From: Bacillota bacterium
GTDB lineage: Bacteria > Bacillota > Clostridia > Peptostreptococcales > Anaerovoracaceae
DNA length: 64,000 nucleotides
Direction: 5' to 3'
Assembly (NCBI GenBank): GCA_019420305.1
Contig: JAHZHL010000003.1
Location: 124,001 to 188,000, forward strand
Part shown: piece by piece, positions 60,196 to 64,000 of the stretch
How the letters are laid out: each line of letters opens with the position of its first letter
How positions within the stretch are numbered: position 1 is the first letter of the stretch
Program-made: the position numbers and the translations under genes
The notes under the pieces: generated by a model
Database searches by the model: none
What the model was told of the DNA's origin: nothing
The model's input: only the letters and a program-made list of their open reading frames with translations

Positions 60196-60331
60196 TTCCG
60201 ATACACTCCAGACAAACACGAACCGCCTTCCGCGTCACGATCGCCGCTTCCCCCTGAAAGAGTCCGATTCCGGCTAAAAGCAGACCCAATGAAAAAAGTC
60301 CGATTGCAATCGCGTTTTTTCTTCCCGCCAT
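60188..60331 (-). CDS. CD1871A-type small membrane protein with CLEC motif
   Basis: A 47-residue protein: a basic start (AGRKN), one hydrophobic helix (about 6-26), a short linker, and the C-terminal motif RVCLECIGIG with a CxxC pair, the hallmark of CD1871A-family proteins usually found between a TlpA protein and a membrane ferredoxin. ATG 60331 follows GAGGTGAAATAAT. It lies 1 bp after tlpA and its end overlaps the polyferredoxin gene, implying coupled translation. The CxxC may exchange electrons or bind a metal. Confidence 0.85.
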   Translation of the reverse strand: MAGRKNAIAIGLFSLGLLLAGIGLFQGEAAIVTRKAVRVCLECIGIG

Positions 60332-60332
60332 A

Positions 60333-60872
60333 TTATTTCACCTCTTGATACGCTTCCTCTATCAGCTCTTTCCATTCGGATTTGCTGCGGGAACCGACAA
60401 AGCTTTGTAAGATGTTTCCTTCCTTATCCAGGAACAAAGTCTCCGGAACCGACATCACCTGATTCAGATAGAGATCCATCAGTTCCTGATTAGGCGCGAT
60501 TTGGAGATAGTCCGCGCCGGTGGAAGAAACGATTTCTTTCGCTGTCTGCAGCAGGTCCTCCGTCGTCGCGTCTGCCGGAATACCGATGAACTGCACGCCC
60601 TTTCCTTTATATTCCTCGGACAATTCCCCAAGACCCGGCATTTCCTCAATACAGGGACTGCAGAAGGTGGCCCAGATATTGAGAACCGTCAAATCCGCTT
60701 CTCCCATCACCGAGCCTTCCACCGCGTTTCCCTCCAGATCCGCTGCCGTGAACTTGCTGAAATTTACATCGCCGCTTTCTCTGGCTTCTCCGTCGCTCCC
60801 ACTGTCTGCCGCTCCGCAGCCTGTCAGAAGAAGCATTATTCCAATTAGTATTGCAGTTATGCGTTTTTTCAT
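60333..60872 (-). CDS. TlpA-family thiol:disulfide lipoprotein
   Basis: A 179-residue lipoprotein: signal MKKRITAILIGIMLLLTGC with the lipobox LTGC (Cys19), acidic/Ser-rich linker, then a thioredoxin-fold domain with NIWATFCSPCIEEMP (active-site CSPC) and the cis-proline loop SVPETLFLD. It should act at the outer membrane face as a reductant or disulfide carrier, receiving electrons from the co-transcribed CXXC protein and polyferredoxin (inferred from operon). Confidence 0.92.
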   Translation of the reverse strand: MKKRITAILIGIMLLLTGCGAADSGSDGEARESGDVNFSKFTAADLEGNAVEGSVMGEADLTVLNIWATFCSPCIEEMPGLGELSEEYKGKGVQFIGIPADATTEDLLQTAKEIVSSTGADYLQIAPNQELMDLYLNQVMSVPETLFLDKEGNILQSFVGSRSKSEWKELIEEAYQEVK

Positions 60873-60882
60873 CCGTTCCCAG

Positions 60883-61110
60883 CTACTCCTTTCCTGTAAA
60901 CGACAACAATAACTCGGTTTCTTCCTCCGTCAGCGCCATTACCTGGCACAGCCGCCGAATTTCCTCTTCCGGTAGAACATAATCCGTATCTGTGCAAAGC
61001 CTTGTAAAATCCTCTTTTTTCATATTCAGGCGGCTGAAGCTAATCTCACCGCTGGCGATCTTCCTGTCATAAATCCGCAGGAAAGCGATTGCAAATTTCT
61101 CCGCTTTCAT
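60883..61110 (-). CDS. Small cytoplasmic protein at the head of the TlpA operon
   Basis: A 75-residue, soluble, charged and probably helical protein (MKAEKFAIAFLRIYDRKI..., ending LTEEETELLLSFTGKE). ATG 61110 follows AGGAGGATGTGT. Its upstream promoter is shared with nothing else on this strand, so it is the first gene of the redox operon. It may be a small regulator, as helix-turn-helix-like periodicity in LCQVMALTEEETELL suggests, but no family was recognised. Confidence 0.65.
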   Translation of the reverse strand: MKAEKFAIAFLRIYDRKIASGEISFSRLNMKKEDFTRLCTDTDYVLPEEEIRRLCQVMALTEEETELLLSFTGKE

Positions 61111-61153
61111 ACACATCCTCCTTTTCCTTCTTTTACAAAAATAGGTTATGTTC

Positions 61154-61182
61154 AGTTTACGGGCGATATCGCCGTTTGTCAA
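61154..61182 (-). promoter_or_regulatory. Promoter of the TlpA operon with a central palindrome
   Basis: On the minus strand TTGACA (61177-61182), 17-bp spacer, TAAACT (61154-61159). The spacer holds the perfect palindrome GGCGATATCGCC (61162-61173), a likely regulator site. Confidence 0.7.
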
Positions 61183-61210
61183 GAAGGCTGCCAAAGGCGA
61201 CAAAAGGAAA

Positions 61211-61266
61211 TTGCGGATTCGCGTAAAACCCGCTATAATAGAGTCGGTACGTGAGAAAAATTATCA
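61211..61266 (+). promoter_or_regulatory. feoAB promoter with Fur box
   Basis: TTGCGG (61211-61216), 17-bp spacer, TATAAT (61234-61239). TGAGAAAAATTATCA at 61252-61266 matches 12 of 14 informative positions of the Fur 7-1-7 consensus TGATAATnATTATCA and sits just past the start point. Iron-responsive repression is expected. Confidence 0.75.
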
Positions 61267-61288
61267 ACAAATTTGGAGAATATAAAAT

Positions 61289-63643
61289 ATGATACTTAGT
61301 GAATTAAAACCAGGACAGAGCGCTTCTATCCGTTCTGTCGGCGGAGAAGGAGCTCTGCGTCAGCACTTTCTCGATATGGGTCTGATCCCGGGCGTTGAGG
61401 TAACGCTGATCAAGCTGGCGCCTATGGGCGATCCCATGGAGCTGCGGCTCCACAGTTATGAACTGACCCTGCGGCTTGCGGACGCGGAGAAAATTGAAAT
61501 CAGCAATCTTCATGAAGCTTCCCGGGAGCTAAAGCAGCAGCCGAAAAAGATTCCTTCCCATCATCCCGGCCTTGGAGAAAGCGGAATCTATCATACAAAG
61601 GCGGGTGAGAATCCTCTGCCCGAAGGAGAGACCATCACTTTTGCCCTGGCAGGAAACCAGAACTGCGGCAAAACGACACTCTTTAATCAGATCACAGGCT
61701 CCAACCAGCACGTAGGCAACTTTCCCGGAGTCACAGTCGATCGGAAAGACGGAGAAATCAAAAATCACCCGGACACATTGGTCACCGATCTGCCGGGCAT
61801 CTATTCCATGTCCCCCTACAGCAGCGAGGAACTGGTCACCCGGCAGTTTCTGCTGGAAAGCCGCCCCCGCGGGATTATCAATATTGTGGACGCCACGAAC
61901 ATCGAACGAAATCTCTATCTGACCATGCAGCTGATGGAGCTGGATATTCCCATGGTGCTGGCTCTGAATATGATGGACGAAGTGCGGGAAAACGGCGGGT
62001 CCATCGACGTCAACGCCATGGAGGCCATGCTTGGAATTCCGGTCATTCCTATTTCTGCCGCGAAAAATGAAGGGATTCAGGAGCTCATCGATCACGCGCT
62101 GCATGTGGCAAAGTATCAGGAGCGCCCCGGCCGCGCTGATTTCTGCGATCCAAAGGATCATGGAGGAGCGGTTCACCGCTGTCTGCACGCGATTATGCAT
62201 CTGATCGAAGATCATGCCCGCAGCCACCGTATCCCGGTTCGCTTTGCCGCCAGCAAACTGGCGGAAGGGGACATCCAGGTACTGGAAAAGCTGGCTCTGG
62301 ATCCCAATGAACAGGAAATGCTGGAACATATTATCCGCCAGATGGAAGAAGAGCGGGGACTGGATCAATCTGCGGCCATCGCGGACATGCGTTTTCAGTT
62401 CATCGAAACCGTCTGCCGGCAAACCCTTGTAAAACCCAAAGAAAGCAAGGAACATACGCGAAGCGTAAAAATGGATCGGATTCTGACCGGAAAATTCACC
62501 GCTATCCCCGCGTTTGTCGGGATTATGGGGCTGGTTTTCTGGCTGACTTTCGGCGTCATCGGAAGCTGGCTGTCCGATCTTCTGGAAACCGGAATTTCCT
62601 GGCTGACCGGACTTGTGGACGCGGCTCTCATCGCTTATGAAATCAACCCGGTCATTCGTTCTTTTATCATCGACGGTATTTTTGCCGGCGTCGGCAGTGT
62701 CCTGAGCTTTCTACCCATTATTGTAACGCTGTTTTTCTTCCTGTCCATACTGGAAGACAGCGGCTATATGGCCCGAGTCGCCTTTGTCATGGATAAACTG
62801 CTGCGAAAAATCGGTCTTTCCGGCAGGAGTATTGTTCCCATGTTGGTGGGATTTGGCTGTACCGTACCGGGCGTTATGGCGAGCCGCACCCTTCCCTCCG
62901 AACGGGATCGGAAGATGACGATCCTGCTCACTCCCTTTATGAGCTGCTCGGCAAAGCTTCCGATCTATGCCCTGTTTACAGCGGCCTTTTTCCCGCGCTA
63001 TGGGGCGCTGGTTATGATCGCGCTGTATTTTACGGGAATTCTTGTGGGCATTCTCTATGCCTTTCTCCTTAAAGGAACCATGTTCCGCGGAGAGCCGGTT
63101 CCCTTTGTTATGGAGCTTCCCAACTACCGGCTGCCCGGCGCGAAAAATGTCTGGCAGCTGCTCTGGGAAAAGGCCAAGGACTTCATTACCAGAGCCTTTA
63201 CCGTGATTTTTATCGCCACGATTATTATCTGGTTCCTTCAGAGCTTTGACGCGCGGCTAAACGTTGTATCGGACTCGCAGACAAGCCTGCTGGCGGTACT
63301 TGCCGGGCTCATCGCGCCGATCTTCTGGCCGCTGGGTTTTGGAGACTGGAAGATCGCCACTGCCCTGATCACCGGATTCAGCGCCAAGGAAAGTGTAGTC
63401 TCTACCCTCACCGTTCTGCTGGGCGGTTCCACCAATGCCCTTTCCACGCTCTTTACACCGCTGACGGCTGTCGTATTTCTGGTATTTACGCTGCTGTATA
63501 CCCCCTGTGTTGCCGCCATCTCTTCAGTCAGGCGGGAACTTGGAGGGAAATGGGCGCTGGGCGTCGTAATCATGCAGTGTGTAATTGCCTGGATCGCCGC
63601 CTGGATCGTACGCATGATCGGCCTTATTTTAGGCCTCGGATAA
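61289..63643 (+). CDS. feoB: FeoA-FeoB fusion, ferrous iron transporter
   Basis: Fe2+ importer of 784 residues in which an N-terminal FeoA SH3-like domain (about 1-75) is joined to FeoB. The cytosolic G domain has GNQNCGKTTLFN (122-133), GNFPGVTVDRKDG and DLPG (167-170), NATNxE-like NIVDATN and NMMDE. The membrane part carries the Gate motifs VGFGCTVPG and TPFMSCSAKLP, and about eight transmembrane helices. ATG follows GGAGAATATAAAAT. Separate feoA is more usual, so the fusion is notable. Confidence 0.95.
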   Translation: MILSELKPGQSASIRSVGGEGALRQHFLDMGLIPGVEVTLIKLAPMGDPMELRLHSYELTLRLADAEKIEISNLHEASRELKQQPKKIPSHHPGLGESGIYHTKAGENPLPEGETITFALAGNQNCGKTTLFNQITGSNQHVGNFPGVTVDRKDGEIKNHPDTLVTDLPGIYSMSPYSSEELVTRQFLLESRPRGIINIVDATNIERNLYLTMQLMELDIPMVLALNMMDEVRENGGSIDVNAMEAMLGIPVIPISAAKNEGIQELIDHALHVAKYQERPGRADFCDPKDHGGAVHRCLHAIMHLIEDHARSHRIPVRFAASKLAEGDIQVLEKLALDPNEQEMLEHIIRQMEEERGLDQSAAIADMRFQFIETVCRQTLVKPKESKEHTRSVKMDRILTGKFTAIPAFVGIMGLVFWLTFGVIGSWLSDLLETGISWLTGLVDAALIAYEINPVIRSFIIDGIFAGVGSVLSFLPIIVTLFFFLSILEDSGYMARVAFVMDKLLRKIGLSGRSIVPMLVGFGCTVPGVMASRTLPSERDRKMTILLTPFMSCSAKLPIYALFTAAFFPRYGALVMIALYFTGILVGILYAFLLKGTMFRGEPVPFVMELPNYRLPGAKNVWQLLWEKAKDFITRAFTVIFIATIIIWFLQSFDARLNVVSDSQTSLLAVLAGLIAPIFWPLGFGDWKIATALITGFSAKESVVSTLTVLLGGSTNALSTLFTPLTAVVFLVFTLLYTPCVAAISSVRRELGGKWALGVVIMQCVIAWIAAWIVRMIGLILGLG

Positions 63644-63654
63644 TCGGGAAACCC

Positions 63655-63683
63655 TTGAAAAAGAAAGGATTTTCGTGTATAAT
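63655..63683 (+). promoter_or_regulatory. Promoter of the MarR-type gene
   Basis: TTGAAA (63655-63660), 17-bp spacer, TATAAT (63678-63683), twelve bases after the feoB stop. The regulator gene can therefore be expressed independently of feoAB. Confidence 0.75.
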
Positions 63684-63724
63684 TGGATTAATTGTTAAAT
63701 GTTTATTTTTTAAGGAGTTTTTGA

Positions 63725-64000
63725 ATGGATGACAAACTGAGAGAACAATTTCTGGCGGCTACTATACGCCTGAAGAAGATGGAATCCATGCTCGTCTCCG
63801 ATTGTGAGATGCAGATTAACGAACTGGTAATTCTGATGAGCATTACGAAAGGCTGCGCCTGCGGCAAAAGCTGCGGAACCAATCTCAATGTGCCTGAAAT
63901 CCAGAAAAAACTGCATATCTCCAAGCCTGCCGTATCCTACATACTGAACACCCTGGAAAAAAAGAATTACATCACCCGGGAAATCGATCCGGAAGATCGA
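63725..64000 (+). CDS. MarR-type winged-helix regulator with cysteine cluster, 3' end cut by window edge
   Basis: The 92 visible codons encode a winged-helix protein: helices up to ELVILMSITKG, then a short insertion GCACGKSCG with three cysteines, followed by a typical helix-turn-helix (VPEIQKKLHISKPAVSYILNTLEKKNYI) and the start of the wing (REIDPEDR). ATG follows AAGGAGTTTTTGA. The Cys cluster and position after feoAB suggest iron or redox sensing, but the rest of the protein is outside the window. Confidence 0.8.
   Translation, partial: MDDKLREQFLAATIRLKKMESMLVSDCEMQINELVILMSITKGCACGKSCGTNLNVPEIQKKLHISKPAVSYILNTLEKKNYITREIDPEDR

Noticed and set aside
1..64000. rRNA, tRNA, prophage and intact insertion sequence signatures
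   Set aside because: None recognised by eye on either strand; tRNA detection without a program is unreliable, so single tRNAs could be missed.

Overview
The window looks like a chromosomal segment from a low-to-medium GC, meso-DAP, endospore-type Clostridia, most likely a gut Lachnospirales relative. This rests on the mraZ-to-murA division/cell-wall cluster, a B12-dependent ribonucleotide reductase, a PdaA-type muramic-lactam deacetylase, a tetrahydrofolate riboswitch, a T-box, a CD1871A-type small protein and a FeoA-FeoB fusion. No rRNA, tRNA, CRISPR array or intact insertion sequence was seen.

Layout. (1) 1-12,350, minus strand: the dcw cluster, read mraZ, rsmH, ftsL-like, a PASTA-type division PBP, murE, murF, mraY, murD, ftsW, murG, murA (cut by the window edge). 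One promoter overlaps helically phased candidate MraZ boxes. MurE lacks its N-terminal UDP-binding domain. (2) 12.5-18 kb: sfsA, a lipoprotein, lgt-ychF, a Fic remnant and an Rh-type ammonium channel. (3) 18.1-25.5 kb, minus: nrdJ behind two NrdR boxes, an EamA exporter, an amino-acid permease with a long unexplained leader, a FlK-like thioesterase and a soluble hybrid histidine kinase. (4) 25.7-32.8 kb, minus: a long co-directional run from a tetrahydrofolate riboswitch through folE, an HD protein, folP, folB-folK, an unknown gene, nudC, two G3E (COG0523) GTPases and a flavodoxin-ferredoxin. (5) 32.9-42 kb: asparaginase, pdaA, carbonic anhydrase, a rubredoxin/glutamate-synthase-like enzyme, a Fur/PerR regulator, Nudix, NYN-LOTUS, a membrane phosphoesterase and GNAT/flavin enzymes. 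(6) 42-46.4 kb: a complete beta-lactam response module (blaI, blaR1 and a convergent MecA-like PBP), with BlaI-type operators at both promoters. (7) 46.4-53 kb: nitroreductase, DUF445, dGTPase, a zinc-ribbon/lectin-fold/mini-kinase island and a second amino-acid permease. (8) 53-56.8 kb, minus: a sodium:solute symporter under a T-box with a tyrosine (UAC) specifier, followed by tandem hairpin repeats; upstream lie a YhhQ-type queuosine-precursor transporter and a radical SAM gene with a riboswitch-like leader. (9) 56.8-64 kb: MATE exporter, membrane proteins, a TlpA / CD1871A / polyferredoxin redox operon, and feoAB behind a Fur box followed by a Cys-rich MarR-type regulator (cut by the edge).

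The strongest novelty candidates are: the uncharacterised leader RNA at 56,565-56,690, which has mutually exclusive stems and a possible pseudoknot ahead of probable queuosine-salvage genes; the tyrosine T-box on an SSS transporter with duplicated 42-bp hairpin elements between terminator and start codon; the MurE lacking domain I; the atypical G3E GTPase pair inside a folate operon; and the zinc-ribbon/mini-kinase island. All function assignments come from motif recognition by eye; no database search was run.
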